Source: a virus. Taken from it: a DNA stretch of 64,000 nt. Location of the stretch: the IMG/VR virus record IMGVR_UViG_3300042520_002054, positions 1 to 64,000 of that record; one strand, written 5' to 3'. Position numbers and translations under genes: made by a program. This document shows, in pieces, positions 16,794 through 26,811 of the stretch; position 1 is the first letter of the stretch; each line of letters starts with the position of its first letter. The notes below the pieces were generated by a model that saw only the letters and a list, made by a program, of their open reading frames with translations, had not been told where the DNA came from and searched no databases.

Positions 16794-18416
16794 TTAGAAA
16801 GAACCACCAGTGATTGGGTTTCTCATAACGATTTTCAACACTTTGGTCGGGTCTTTTACCCACAAAGCAGGCATCGTTTGAGTCATGAACACACGGTATC
16901 CGTTAAAGTTTCCGCTAGAAGAGAAACCTTGAGTACGTCCCATGTAGTCCATAGTACCGTTCTGATAGAACCACTTCAACTCGTTATCCCACTGCAACTT
17001 CAACAAGAAGATATTGTCGTTAGTGTTATCAGTGATATCGAATACGATAAAGTTGTAGCTAGACAGAGGGAAACCATCGATAATTGGGTTTTCAATATCG
17101 TTAGTGTGAACGTTGTCAAATGCAGGGTTCAACACAAACTTAACGTTTGCCAAGAAAGGAATGGTGTAGCTAGTGAAAGCGAATCCGAAGTTCAGATCCA
17201 TTCCTTGACCAGTGATAGCACCGATGTCAGCAGCTTGTACTACAAGACCTGCACCCAATGCTTCCTTCTTGATAGCTTCGTTAACCATCTTCATACCAGC
17301 CATACCAGTTTGAACGATGATCTGACGCTTAGGATCTGGTCCTTTAAATTCAACTTTACCATTGTAGAAGTTGAAAATTTCGCTACGGAAAAGCTCAAGG
17401 TTGAAAGAACCTTTGTTGTAGATACGCTTGAAAGAGTTATCCAACTGCTTCCAAAGACCCACAGACAAACGGATATCATCCGGACCATCTTGCTTAACGC
17501 GACCACCTTGTCCCCACATCAAGTAGGTTTCAATGTCAGTTGCAATTTTAGTCAAGTGAGCTGCTTCAAGGTTGGTAACGAAAGAGCGAGACAAAGTACC
17601 GCTTTCGTAAGCACGCTTGATGTAGTCTTTACCCATTTTAGCAACCATAGCGTCGATAGAAGTGATCGCAGGATCAATGTTCTTATCGAAAGAACGCCAG
17701 ATTTCAGTTACAGGTACGCTACCATCAGCATTCATACCACCTTTCATCATCAAGTCTGCACGGCTAGATACACTGTAGTGTACGTGAGCTTCAGCACCAC
17801 CTACGTAGTTGTAGAACTCACGGAAACCAGCGCTCAATTCACCGATGTCAGAGAAACGCTCACCATACTCACCACGAGCAGAACCTTTACGGAAAAGCTT
17901 GGTACCAGGCTTAACAAAGTTTTTGTCAAGACCTTTCTGGTTGTCGTTGTTTACAAGCTGAACAGTGTAAAGGAAACCGTCACCAGTAGGAAGAATGTCT
18001 TCAGCGGTAACGTACATTTCAGCACCGTTGTACTTGTCATAAGTGATGATATCACCATGACCGAAAGAACGCTTGTTAATTTTGATTTTGAAAGTGGTAC
18101 CATCTTTACCAACATTTGCAGAAGCGCCTGGTTCAGCGTCTTCAGTAATGTAAGGAAGATCTTGTACAATAGGTGTTTGCCATTTGTACTCACCACGAGG
18201 ATTGTTTACGTTGATGGTATTTTTACCACCGAAAGATGCCATCTGATAAAGAGGCATTTCTACCTTCTGTGTCATTGCCCACAAGTCTACAGGACCCAAA
18301 TCCATGGGTTCAGAGCTTTTAAGCATGTTCACAAGATGGTAGCTGTCCACATGAGAGCTAACTTTGTAGCTAGTGTCTCTCAGGAATAGACCATTGTTAA
18401 GAACAGGTGTACTCAT
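16794..18416 (-). CDS. Major capsid protein (crAss-like HK97 fold)
   Basis: 540 residues, slightly longer than most crAss-like capsid proteins. It has the strongest C-ending codon bias in the window and an own terminator, as expected for the most abundant virion protein. The N-terminal part (MSTPVLNNGLFLRDTSYKVS, then WQTPIVQDLPYITEDAEP) and the segment KINKRSFGHGDIITYDKYNG resemble crAss-like capsid proteins. It follows portal and scaffold-like genes, the usual order. The strong bias also produces a 503-codon open frame on the opposite strand, which is not a gene. Confidence 0.85.
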   Translation of the reverse strand: MSTPVLNNGLFLRDTSYKVSSHVDSYHLVNMLKSSEPMDLGPVDLWAMTQKVEMPLYQMASFGGKNTINVNNPRGEYKWQTPIVQDLPYITEDAEPGASANVGKDGTTFKIKINKRSFGHGDIITYDKYNGAEMYVTAEDILPTGDGFLYTVQLVNNDNQKGLDKNFVKPGTKLFRKGSARGEYGERFSDIGELSAGFREFYNYVGGAEAHVHYSVSSRADLMMKGGMNADGSVPVTEIWRSFDKNIDPAITSIDAMVAKMGKDYIKRAYESGTLSRSFVTNLEAAHLTKIATDIETYLMWGQGGRVKQDGPDDIRLSVGLWKQLDNSFKRIYNKGSFNLELFRSEIFNFYNGKVEFKGPDPKRQIIVQTGMAGMKMVNEAIKKEALGAGLVVQAADIGAITGQGMDLNFGFAFTSYTIPFLANVKFVLNPAFDNVHTNDIENPIIDGFPLSSYNFIVFDITDNTNDNIFLLKLQWDNELKWFYQNGTMDYMGRTQGFSSSGNFNGYRVFMTQTMPALWVKDPTKVLKIVMRNPITGGSF

Positions 18417-18456
18417 TTTTGAAAGGGTTTAGGATTAAATGATATTTGTTAATGGT

Positions 18457-19707
18457 TTAACTTCTTCTGAATATATTTGACGGACGAGGTATTTTTCTTC
18501 CGACTTTTTCTTCTTTGTCGTCAGCTGCTGTTCCTGCAATTTTTCGTGCTTCTTCAGTTTTCAGCTTACGAACTGTGTCTTGTGTTGCCTGGTTCTTTGC
18601 TTGTTGACGAATCTGATCTTTATATGCATCAGGATCTGCTAACAACCAAAGTGCTTCAGCAACTAAATCATATCTGGGTTCTTGGAACTGATACTTCTCA
18701 AGAAGATGTCCCAGTAGATTTGTTTGCTTACCCGACATTGACTGATATTTAGCGTCAGTTAATTCTGAGAACAAGAATGTTTGAACGCGTTTGTCAATTT
18801 TTACACCGTTCAACTCACCAACTTTAAGCGTTTCGTATACATTATTCATGTAATCACGAGCAGCTTTTTCTTGTTGTTTCTTGTATTGCTCTTGACGCTG
18901 AATCTGCTCTTCAAGAATTTCTTCTTGCATTTTCTCAAGTTTGGGTTTGAAACTACCAGCTTTCTTTTCAAGTGTTCCAAAGTCTTCCCATTCCTTAATT
19001 TGCTCTTCAATATCTGTGTCGCTACCAAAACTGGTTGCTCTCAAATATTGACGTACCACATGGTGAGCATCTGCTTCAGGATCAAAAGACTTAGTCTCTT
19101 CAACTTGAGCAAGAGCACGGAACAAACCTTTAATATCTGTTCCACCATTTGCTACGTAACGAGCTGCATATTGCAGTTCATCGGGTAGTGATTCAAAGAA
19201 CTCTTTAGGAGTTTGGTCTCTAATCGCTTGTTCGCGTTCTTGGAAGTTTGCTTCTAACAGCTCTTTCCAGTCTTTCATAGAGTACTCCTCTAGTTTTTTA
19301 TCATCTTCAAAGGGGATAATAAGACCCTCTTCAATCAACTTAGCGAATGTTTCAACCATTCCGCTTTTGTCAACTTTTTTCCTTCCTGCTTTAGAAGACA
19401 ATTCATCATCGTCATCATCTCCAGTTGGATTAAGATCGTCTAATACATCATCTGTATTAATTGGATCTTTTTTATCATCTGCTGCTTGATCTTTTTTATC
19501 ATCAGCAGTGTCATCTTTTTTTTCATCATCATCTTCAAGAAAACTCATATCAACTGCTGCGTTTCTTGAAAAGAGACTTGGTTTTTTTGTGTCGCTCTTT
19601 CCGTCTCCGATTACTACATCATCTGCACTAGGCATAGGTAGAAAATCATCAATGTCAGAGAGCGTTACAGATTCTACTTGCGTAGACTGGTTTTTTTCTG
19701 TAGCCAT
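18457..19707 (-). CDS. Putative scaffolding protein
   Basis: 416 residues between portal and capsid genes, the classical scaffold position. The N-terminal 110 residues are extremely acidic, with repeated DDKKD and DDDD stretches and little predicted structure. The C-terminal half is helical and Gln/Lys/Glu-rich (EEQIQRQEQYKKQQEKAARD, about residue 260), suggesting coiled coils, and it ends with a basic tail (GRKIPRPSNIFRRS) of the kind that contacts capsid subunits. No protease motif is seen. Function is inferred from position and composition. Confidence 0.65.
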   Translation of the reverse strand: MATEKNQSTQVESVTLSDIDDFLPMPSADDVVIGDGKSDTKKPSLFSRNAAVDMSFLEDDDEKKDDTADDKKDQAADDKKDPINTDDVLDDLNPTGDDDDDELSSKAGRKKVDKSGMVETFAKLIEEGLIIPFEDDKKLEEYSMKDWKELLEANFQEREQAIRDQTPKEFFESLPDELQYAARYVANGGTDIKGLFRALAQVEETKSFDPEADAHHVVRQYLRATSFGSDTDIEEQIKEWEDFGTLEKKAGSFKPKLEKMQEEILEEQIQRQEQYKKQQEKAARDYMNNVYETLKVGELNGVKIDKRVQTFLFSELTDAKYQSMSGKQTNLLGHLLEKYQFQEPRYDLVAEALWLLADPDAYKDQIRQQAKNQATQDTVRKLKTEEARKIAGTAADDKEEKVGRKIPRPSNIFRRS

Positions 19708-19847
19708 AATTTAAGTGTTGGTTTCTTTGTTGTTCTACATTAATAATCTACACATTATTATTTATTTCTAAACTTTCAAAAGTTAGTTTATGAAATATAT
19801 GTGTGACATTTTTCGGATTATATCGCTAACAAGTTTTCAGGATTTTA

Positions 19848-22565
19848 TCAATCTTTTTTGTCGTAGCGATTTTTGTTAGTGCGGGCAACTTCTACTTGCT
19901 TTTGAGCAATCTCTTTGCGTGCTTGAAGTTCTTGTCTTTGAAGATCAATTTTCTGTTGATCCATTGCATTTTTAGCAACAGAAGCTTCACGACGCATGTT
20001 TAGTTCTTGATCAGCGCGATCTTTTTTATCTAAATAATCTAAAGTATCTCTAAAATCAGACTGACTATTTTTATCAAGATCTACCATAGCACCGTATCCA
20101 GCTGATCTAATTTCCGCAACACGGACATCATTATCTCTTTCAAGTTGTGCTTGCTCTGCTTTAAACTGCTGTTCAGCCATCAAGCGTTTATCAAGACCTT
20201 CTTGCTTCATCTTCTCAACTTCCTGCATTTGTGCAAGTTCGTCTTGCTTAGCTTTAGTTGCTTTCTCTTCAATACCTTTCAATGTATGACTGATTTCTGC
20301 AAGAGAATCTGCTTGAACAAGTTTTCCAAGATCATAGATTGATGCCCCGGATGTATTGTTACTTAATGCAAGTTGACGGATCTGCTCCATGATTTGTTTT
20401 TGGTTGACTTTAGTTGTCACAAAAATGTTCAAATCACGAGCAAGCATTTCTGTACCACTCATTTCAAAATTCACCTTTTCATCCATACCAGTCATGTACT
20501 GAAGACGTACAGAAGGTTTATGTGAATGATAATACTGAGCAAGGTCAGTTCTCATTTGGTGAACTCTTGGCATCAAATATTCTGAATGCTGAATAAAGTA
20601 TGTCTCTGTTTGAGAGTAAGAGTTATTTACAGCTTGCTGGATACCTTGAGCAGTTTCTTGAGCATTAACAGCACCAAGACGTTGTGGTGAAATACCAATA
20701 GTTTCAAAAGCTTGTTGTTTAAAGTAATTTGCCAGTTGAATTCTAGACATTAGACGCTGCGTCTGTTCAAGATTCAACACCTGATAATGCTGGAAATTAA
20801 GTGCATTTTCAGTATTTGTTATTGAAGTATCCAAAGGCAACATTTGGAATGACTTCATTGCTACATATGCTTTAGCAAAGTTATTCTGTCCCCAGTCTTC
20901 ACCCATTGACTGACGCGGTAAAGCGTTTTGGTCCAGCATGATTACTGTACCCAATTCATCAATCAATATGTCAGCAATCTGGTTATTGACAAGATTATAA
21001 CCAATTTGAAAAGGTTTCATCTTGTCTACAAGAGCTACCGATCTTGTATTACGATCAGAGAATACAGAACCTTCTACTGGTAGTTTACAACCATAAGGAG
21101 TAAAATCACCCTTGAATTGGAAACGTACAGGTTTGACATTCAAATAAATAGGAGCTAGTCCCGTTGCATCCGCATTACCGTAGAAAGTATGTCGGTTTGG
21201 TCCTATCTTAAGTCCACCCCAAACTTCATTAATCCATATCCATTCTACATGTTCACCATAGATAAGATTATCTGCAGTCTTTCTTTTAATAACCGATGTG
21301 TCATAAATCGGTTTATTAGTTACTTTGAAGTTCTCATCAACAATCATTCTGATCTCGCTTCCGTCATCTTCAATACGTGTAAGATAACCAAGCATTCTCT
21401 GAGACTTCCAATATACTGTTGTAACTCTAAGTAAATTAGTTGTACCGTAATCATAAAGGTCTTCTGATTCTTCTAGGATTTGCGTAATAACATCGTCTCC
21501 CTGACCCAGGAATCTGTCATTTACACTAACAAATTGTCTGTATCCTAAAGATGGACCTTCTGTATTCCATTTATGAGATCTAGTAGCATCGTAAAAAGTA
21601 CCGTCATTCTGATATCCTGAAATAGCATATCCTGCAGCTTTTACAGGATAAATAGCTTCTAGAGAACGAAGTTGCTCTTCTGTCATCATATAACCATACT
21701 TGTCAATGATATCAGAAGGACTCATTAAGTCAACTTTACCAGCCCAGTTACCTTGTGAGATGTAACGTACTTCTGGAGACTTGTGATAAAAAGTCAACAC
21801 AGGATTCCACAATTCAATCTCGTAGTCATCCTCATTCATCTTGAAATGCCAGAATTCTCTGTCAGTAATCAGCATATCTTTAAATGCCATGTTTTCAAGT
21901 TCTTTTAACTTGAAACGCTCTTCATCTACAAGATGTTGGTGCATTGCCCACTGCTCAATCATAGAGCGGTAATCCTTTTTAAAATATGCTTCAATTTCAG
22001 GAAGCGACTTAAGATTCTCAGGATTTAATGCTTGCTGTGCTTCTTCTGAATCCATCTGCATACCTTGCGCCATCAACATCTCCATCATCTTAGCTTCAGC
22101 ATGCGCTAAAAGATATTGCTCTACCATAAGACGTTTTTCTTCAAGCATCTCATTGTAGGATATCTCATCTACAGCACGGTACATTATACGGTCATTGCGT
22201 TTAGCAAACTCACCGGATAATACATTAATTACGTTAGGGATAATTGGGAAAAACTTTAACTCTAATGCAGAGTCATCAGTCTTTGTCAGAATATTGATAA
22301 GGTCAGCTTGCTCGTTATCTTCCTCAATAATGTAATCTGTTTTGTCAATTACACCATTAGCAAGCTTATAGTTTTTAAGAAGTTTTCTGGCGTTTCTGCG
22401 TATTTGCTTCAGTCCCTGCATTTCATACCAGTCCATATTCCACGCACCCCATTCCTCAGTTTTCTCTTTGGTAGGTAAAAATTGGATAGGTTGAGTAATT
22501 GTACCCAACCGATTATACTCAGCTTTTGCGCCGTTTTTTATCTGTAATGCATTAAATATTTGCAT
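19848..22565 (-). CDS. Portal protein
   Basis: 905 residues, located between TerL and the scaffold/capsid genes. The N-terminal region (WGAWNMDWYEMQGLKQIRRN) leads into a helical wing, and the middle is mixed alpha/beta with many aromatic residues. The C-terminal 200 residues form a long Gln/Lys/Glu/Ala-rich coiled coil (for example QQFKAEQAQLERDNDVRVAE) that would make an extended barrel, as in the P22 portal. The length is typical of the long crAss-type portals. It forms the dodecameric DNA gate at one capsid vertex. Confidence 0.8.
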   Translation of the reverse strand: MQIFNALQIKNGAKAEYNRLGTITQPIQFLPTKEKTEEWGAWNMDWYEMQGLKQIRRNARKLLKNYKLANGVIDKTDYIIEEDNEQADLINILTKTDDSALELKFFPIIPNVINVLSGEFAKRNDRIMYRAVDEISYNEMLEEKRLMVEQYLLAHAEAKMMEMLMAQGMQMDSEEAQQALNPENLKSLPEIEAYFKKDYRSMIEQWAMHQHLVDEERFKLKELENMAFKDMLITDREFWHFKMNEDDYEIELWNPVLTFYHKSPEVRYISQGNWAGKVDLMSPSDIIDKYGYMMTEEQLRSLEAIYPVKAAGYAISGYQNDGTFYDATRSHKWNTEGPSLGYRQFVSVNDRFLGQGDDVITQILEESEDLYDYGTTNLLRVTTVYWKSQRMLGYLTRIEDDGSEIRMIVDENFKVTNKPIYDTSVIKRKTADNLIYGEHVEWIWINEVWGGLKIGPNRHTFYGNADATGLAPIYLNVKPVRFQFKGDFTPYGCKLPVEGSVFSDRNTRSVALVDKMKPFQIGYNLVNNQIADILIDELGTVIMLDQNALPRQSMGEDWGQNNFAKAYVAMKSFQMLPLDTSITNTENALNFQHYQVLNLEQTQRLMSRIQLANYFKQQAFETIGISPQRLGAVNAQETAQGIQQAVNNSYSQTETYFIQHSEYLMPRVHQMRTDLAQYYHSHKPSVRLQYMTGMDEKVNFEMSGTEMLARDLNIFVTTKVNQKQIMEQIRQLALSNNTSGASIYDLGKLVQADSLAEISHTLKGIEEKATKAKQDELAQMQEVEKMKQEGLDKRLMAEQQFKAEQAQLERDNDVRVAEIRSAGYGAMVDLDKNSQSDFRDTLDYLDKKDRADQELNMRREASVAKNAMDQQKIDLQRQELQARKEIAQKQVEVARTNKNRYDKKD

Positions 22566-22586
22566 CTTTCATAGGATTAATGTCTA

Positions 22587-24794
22587 TTATCGAAAGTTCT
22601 TAAACGGGTTCCTAGGCTTTCCTGAACTAATACTTACGTTTTTGGAACCTCCAATATGCCTAAAGGGACTCATTTTTAAGTTACTAATTTTAGGTGAGTT
22701 CTCCAAATTAGCATTTTCATATTCCGTCTTTCTGGCGTACCCCCGATTAGAATGCTGAATTTTGGAAAAAGCAACTAATGCCGCAAAGCTTACCAGACGG
22801 TCAACGTTAAGTCCATCACGGTATGCTTGCATTTCTTTTAACAACATGGGATCTGGTATTCTTTCTACCCCATATACTGTTTTTACAATTTCACCATCGC
22901 TCTTGGTCACGTGATCAAGTTCCTCTGTTAGAAACGAAACAGCATAACTAAGCAAGTGTGTTTTAAAAATAGAACCTACGTTTCTCCAACCGTATTCTTG
23001 AAAGACATTTGTGTTAGCTCCAAGGTCTTTAAGAAACAATATTTGATTTTTAGGTACCAGGTATCGTTGTTTTTTTCTAGCAATCATGTGTTGAATAAAC
23101 AATGAAATGTTATTCTCGACAATTGTCCACGCATTATACCACTCAATTATTAGTTCAAGACGTTCGTGTGTTTTATTAAGGTCATCAAAACGACCGCACC
23201 ATACAGCTACTATCTTGTCTTTTTCTATATGACTTTCTACACTTCCGTCGTTTTTCTTTTTTGTAATTTCAACCGGTGTCTTGTAAACTACAATTGAGCA
23301 TAATGAATCTGATGTTGTTGTTTTACCTTCAGACACCGGGTCAACAGAAGCGTAGTACATACCAAATGTAGGTTCTGCTACAGGTCTTTCGTAAACGACT
23401 ATTGTACCCTCTTTGTCAGTAGTTTTAGGAGATATAGGAAACTCTGAAATAGGAAGCTTCTTTGATTCTCTAGCTGCAACTTTACCATTCTCATCACGAT
23501 ACAGATCTACATATTCTGTATAATATTCACGATCTTCAATTCTTCTTAACTGCGCACTGACAAGATGCAACGGAAACATTGATACTTTTCTATTAGCAAA
23601 AGCTTCTTCAATGTTAATCGGTTTCTGAGAAATACGAAGTTGGTAGTCTTGCGATTTAAGTTTTTTCTTCCAGTCAATTCTTTCTTCAAGAATCATCTGT
23701 AAAGCTTCTTCAACCAAAGAATTACCGTATTCATCAATACAAGGTAGCATTGACCATTGTTCAGGTATAAATAAACCACATTCAGCGTATTCACCATGTT
23801 CATTAAGAAGATTTGTACCTACAGCAAGAATATCTTTTGAGTCTGGTTGCAAAATCATTTCTTTCAGTGGTTCACACTGATCAAGGTCACCCACAGAACC
23901 AGCTGCAACAAACATACCTGTGTATATCATACCAGACTTTAATGCCGGTAGAAGATACTCAATAGTCTTATCCATGTTCGGTGCAATACCTGCTTCCTCA
24001 TGAAAGAACAGATTACAAGGACCACCGACACCATTTGTAGGATCTTTATCTAGAGATAAACCTATAATTACAGAATTTAAACCTACGTCTTTTTTTCTTC
24101 CTCCAGCATTTACTTCAATTTTCTGCTGCCAGTTAAGAATCTTATCGGGATTACAAGGTCTGTACCAAGCGGTATGCTGATTAAGAAAGTTTCTGTATTC
24201 TTCCATAAATCTCCATGTACCCTTCTCATTGATATAATCTTTTAAAGACCCTGCCATTTTATTAATAGAACCTTCTTCAAACCAGAAGTTATTAATCATT
24301 TTTGCAGCATGGTAGTATGAAGACGCAATCTGACGTTTCTTTAGAATTGCAACATGTTTGTAACTATACTTAGCAATATCTTCATACAATGCCATATGAT
24401 ACTGCGCATCCCTTACATCTGGGAAAGTAAACTTACCTTGCTCCTTGTTGTAGATGGGTAGAAAGTTTAACCACATGTAGTAGTCTCTTGTCAGATACCA
24501 TGTCTTTCCAAGAGGACTTTTAAATATTACACCCTTTCTACATTTCTCTTTTTCAAAGTTCCAATAATCTATAAAGTCTTTGCTTCTAAAAGGTGCAGCG
24601 CAGTAAATACGCTTTTCATTAAAATATTTAGCTTGATTATTAAATAACCTGGATGTTTCATCGAAACCATACTGACCCGGTTCCTTAAAAATGGATTTAA
24701 GAAACTCTACAAACTGTTCTCTTGTGGCATATGTAGTTATAGTCCATTCGCCAACAGCTGCATCATACGTGGGTATTTGTATGAAATTCTCCAA
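22587..24794 (-). CDS. terL: Terminase large subunit
   Basis: 735 residues. A deviant Walker A lies around residues 150-162 (AILKKRQIASSYYHAAK), Walker B with the catalytic carboxylates is LFFHEEAG (263-270), and the C-terminal RNase H-like nuclease begins with the acidic strand YYASVDPVSEG (Asp485). Those are the ATPase and nuclease halves of phage packaging motors. The length agrees with crAss-like TerL. It starts 2 nt from the preceding membrane-protein gene and is followed by the portal, giving the canonical packaging order. Confidence 0.85.
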   Translation of the reverse strand: MENFIQIPTYDAAVGEWTITTYATREQFVEFLKSIFKEPGQYGFDETSRLFNNQAKYFNEKRIYCAAPFRSKDFIDYWNFEKEKCRKGVIFKSPLGKTWYLTRDYYMWLNFLPIYNKEQGKFTFPDVRDAQYHMALYEDIAKYSYKHVAILKKRQIASSYYHAAKMINNFWFEEGSINKMAGSLKDYINEKGTWRFMEEYRNFLNQHTAWYRPCNPDKILNWQQKIEVNAGGRKKDVGLNSVIIGLSLDKDPTNGVGGPCNLFFHEEAGIAPNMDKTIEYLLPALKSGMIYTGMFVAAGSVGDLDQCEPLKEMILQPDSKDILAVGTNLLNEHGEYAECGLFIPEQWSMLPCIDEYGNSLVEEALQMILEERIDWKKKLKSQDYQLRISQKPINIEEAFANRKVSMFPLHLVSAQLRRIEDREYYTEYVDLYRDENGKVAARESKKLPISEFPISPKTTDKEGTIVVYERPVAEPTFGMYYASVDPVSEGKTTTSDSLCSIVVYKTPVEITKKKNDGSVESHIEKDKIVAVWCGRFDDLNKTHERLELIIEWYNAWTIVENNISLFIQHMIARKKQRYLVPKNQILFLKDLGANTNVFQEYGWRNVGSIFKTHLLSYAVSFLTEELDHVTKSDGEIVKTVYGVERIPDPMLLKEMQAYRDGLNVDRLVSFAALVAFSKIQHSNRGYARKTEYENANLENSPKISNLKMSPFRHIGGSKNVSISSGKPRNPFKNFR

Positions 24795-24796
24795 TG

Positions 24797-25201
24797 TTAT
24801 TCTGTTACAGCTAAATCAATTACACTTTCTATAGTATTGGGATCACCGTTTGATGTATTGATTACATAAATTAGAGTGTTTATATCTCTTGACTTTACAA
24901 TTGGATATTTTGTTTCACCACCACTCCAATAGTTTGTATAATCTTCACGATGAATAATACACCAAAGACCTGTGTATGGATTCAAATGGAAAACCCAATT
25001 GTAGAATCCTTCGTTCACCTCTTTCATATCATTATTCTTTAAATCTTTATAGAAACTATAAAACCATACACCAGCGTTATAAAAAAACCCGGGTATGATT
25101 TCTAGATTTGTTTTTGCGTACATCTTAAAAGAAATCTCACAGAATAACCAACCAAGTTTATCTGTAAAATAATTTCTGATTTTAAACAAATAGGTCATCA
25201 T
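24797..25201 (-). CDS. Small TerL-adjacent protein, function unknown
   Basis: 134-135 residues using ATG at 25201 or 25198 (MTYLFKIRNYFTDKLG). The longer frame to 25255 would sit entirely inside the upstream membrane-protein gene. Aromatic-rich, with a possible amphipathic region (LEIIPGFFYNAGVWFYSFYKDLK). It overlaps the previous gene by about 20 nt and ends 2 nt before TerL, so it is coupled to both. A small-terminase role is possible from position but no HTH is visible. Confidence 0.6.
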   Translation of the reverse strand: MMTYLFKIRNYFTDKLGWLFCEISFKMYAKTNLEIIPGFFYNAGVWFYSFYKDLKNNDMKEVNEGFYNWVFHLNPYTGLWCIIHREDYTNYWSGGETKYPIVKSRDINTLIYVINTSNGDPNTIESVIDLAVTE

Positions 25202-25418
25202 GAGGATGTCTTTTATTTTTATTAATTGATCTGCGCAATAAAATATAAGCACCAAAAAATAGTCCCGATACGCAGTAAAAAATTAAATCCGTAATCCAAT
25301 AGGAATTTGTCAAGTCCATTACTAGCTTGAATAAAGCGTCGAATCCAAATGGATTGAAAAACATAGCGATCATAAGTACTACTGTCGCCAACTTCTGTTT
25401 GTCTACTGTCACCTTCAT
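25182..25418 (-). CDS. Small two-helix membrane protein
   Basis: 78 residues. There are two hydrophobic segments (residues about 10-33, VVLMIAMFFNPFGF, and 43-62, LIFYCVSGLFFGAYILL), then a basic, His-containing tail. This is the size and topology of a class II holin, but packaging-adjacent membrane proteins of unknown role also occur. A second frame on the same strand (25222-25425) overlaps it and lacks such structure, so it was discarded. Confidence 0.6.
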   Translation of the reverse strand: MKVTVDKQKLATVVLMIAMFFNPFGFDALFKLVMDLTNSYWITDLIFYCVSGLFFGAYILLRRSINKNKRHPHDDLFV

Positions 25419-25445
25419 TACTCATATTTATTGGGTTTCGTTATA

Positions 25446-25958
25446 CTATTGGTCATATGCAAGTTGTTGACCACCTCTTGCAGTACCTTTCTGTTCTTCC
25501 ATAAGATCTTTATATGCTCCTTTGAATGACATACGAATCTGCTCAAACTTTGCTGCTGCATTTACAAGAGAGTTGATATTACCATCACGACCATGCTCAA
25601 TAGGTGTATTCTCCATATATCGAGCAAGTCTATCAAGCATTTGCTTTATACCCATGTATGCGCGATACGTAGGTGTCTCGTAAAGCTTTTCACAAAATTT
25701 TAATGCATCTCTAATTGTAGTATCTTCTGTAGAAAATTCAGCATTGACTTCACGTAAAATCAATTCTTCTTTATCATTTTCGACAATATCAAAAAAAGGA
25801 TTTAGTTCTGGATTAGGACACGTCATATAAAACACATACGCATATACTGACAAATAATCTTCAGGATATTCGTCAAATATTTTCTTTAGAGTTTCCAATA
25901 CAAAGCAATGCTCTGTGGGAACTACTGTACCATTCTGAACATCAAACAGCTTGACCAT
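25446..25958 (-). CDS. Conserved protein upstream of the terminase, function unknown
   Basis: 170 residues, helical and acidic. The C-terminal half (MLDRLARYMENTPIEHGRDG, then NAAAKFEQIRMSFKGAYKD) forms two long helices, as in many proteins encoded just before TerL in crAss-like phages. It overlaps the upstream nuclease gene by 17 nt. The position makes it the best candidate in the window for a small terminase subunit, but no DNA-binding motif can be pointed to. Confidence 0.55.
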   Translation of the reverse strand: MVKLFDVQNGTVVPTEHCFVLETLKKIFDEYPEDYLSVYAYVFYMTCPNPELNPFFDIVENDKEELILREVNAEFSTEDTTIRDALKFCEKLYETPTYRAYMGIKQMLDRLARYMENTPIEHGRDGNINSLVNAAAKFEQIRMSFKGAYKDLMEEQKGTARGGQQLAYDQ

Positions 25959-26799
25959 ACTTCTTCATTAAAAGTTTTTCTTTATTTTCCTGGTAGTGTT
26001 TCAATAAACTTACCACCTCATCTTTCAAATAAGGTAGCCGATAAATAACAACTTCCTTTACTTTAGGATAACCCTTTTCATCATAAATAACAAGAGGAAA
26101 TCCATTTTCATCTTTTTCATCACGCTCTTCAAAAAGAATATGATGAATTGTCAAATCACCCGCTTGCAATTTGGGATTATGCTTTAGTACAATATACATG
26201 TACAAAGAAAGTTGCAGGTTGTAATGATTAAGATTACAATCATCCAAATGTGAAACAGGGTATTCCATTTTTTGTGAAATACCCTCCCAGTTTCTGTAGC
26301 TTTCTTTTTTAATCTCTTTGTTTGTTTTGTAATCCGTGATATATACTTTTCCATTCGCAACTTCTACCAAATCACTTTGACCACATATACCTGCTGATTT
26401 TAAATAAACCATATGCTCAGGATAAATACCACCTGTAAGTTTTTGTTCGGGAGCAACCTTGTAACCGTTTGCATCTACAATAGGTGCATAAATTGGCAGC
26501 TCTGTATTATATCTAACAATAGTATTACAACCTAAAAGATCATCTTCTCTTTGTTTGTGATACCAGTTTCCTAGTCCTGTTGCTCTGTCAGCTTCTTTTT
26601 TCCAAATAGCTCGAATGTCTTCAGGACGCATACCATACCATTTACTTTTAGAATTTCTGGAAGATTTTTCAGAAATAGTTTTAGGGTCAAATGGTTGTTT
26701 GTAAAAACTTAAAAGTGTTGTAGCACTTACCCACTTTACAGATTCAGACTTATCTATTGAGTGATAAGAATGATCTGATTCGTTAAAATATATTTCCAT
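25942..26799 (-). CDS. PD-(D/E)XK family nuclease
   Basis: 285 residues. The core motif is visible: Asp in CGQSDLVEVANG, then ITDYKTNKEI (D-x-K), followed by the helix with LQLSLYMYIVLK that carries the QxxxY signature of RecB/Cas4-like members. The N-terminus (VKWVSATTLLSFYKQPFD) is also typical of this family. The position in the packaging arm, apart from the replication genes, suggests processing of replicated or packaged DNA. That role is inference. Confidence 0.75.
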   Translation of the reverse strand: MEIYFNESDHSYHSIDKSESVKWVSATTLLSFYKQPFDPKTISEKSSRNSKSKWYGMRPEDIRAIWKKEADRATGLGNWYHKQREDDLLGCNTIVRYNTELPIYAPIVDANGYKVAPEQKLTGGIYPEHMVYLKSAGICGQSDLVEVANGKVYITDYKTNKEIKKESYRNWEGISQKMEYPVSHLDDCNLNHYNLQLSLYMYIVLKHNPKLQAGDLTIHHILFEERDEKDENGFPLVIYDEKGYPKVKEVVIYRLPYLKDEVVSLLKHYQENKEKLLMKKYGQAV

Positions 26800-26811
26800 A
26801 GGTCATTGGTT

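Noticed and set aside
16878-18389. 503-codon open frame on the plus strand opposite the major capsid gene
   Set aside because: It is exactly antisense to the capsid gene, whose extreme codon bias removes stops from the opposite strand. The translation is Ser/Val/Thr/His-rich without any domain, and no leader or promoter is seen.
22908-22925. CACGTG palindrome in the terminase gene as a second parS site
   Set aside because: The flanks (GGTCACGTGATC) do not match the parS consensus and it lies in coding sequence.
25222-25425. 67-codon frame overlapping the 78-residue membrane protein on the same strand
   Set aside because: Same region in another frame. The 78-residue frame has two clear membrane spans and coupled neighbours; this one has neither.
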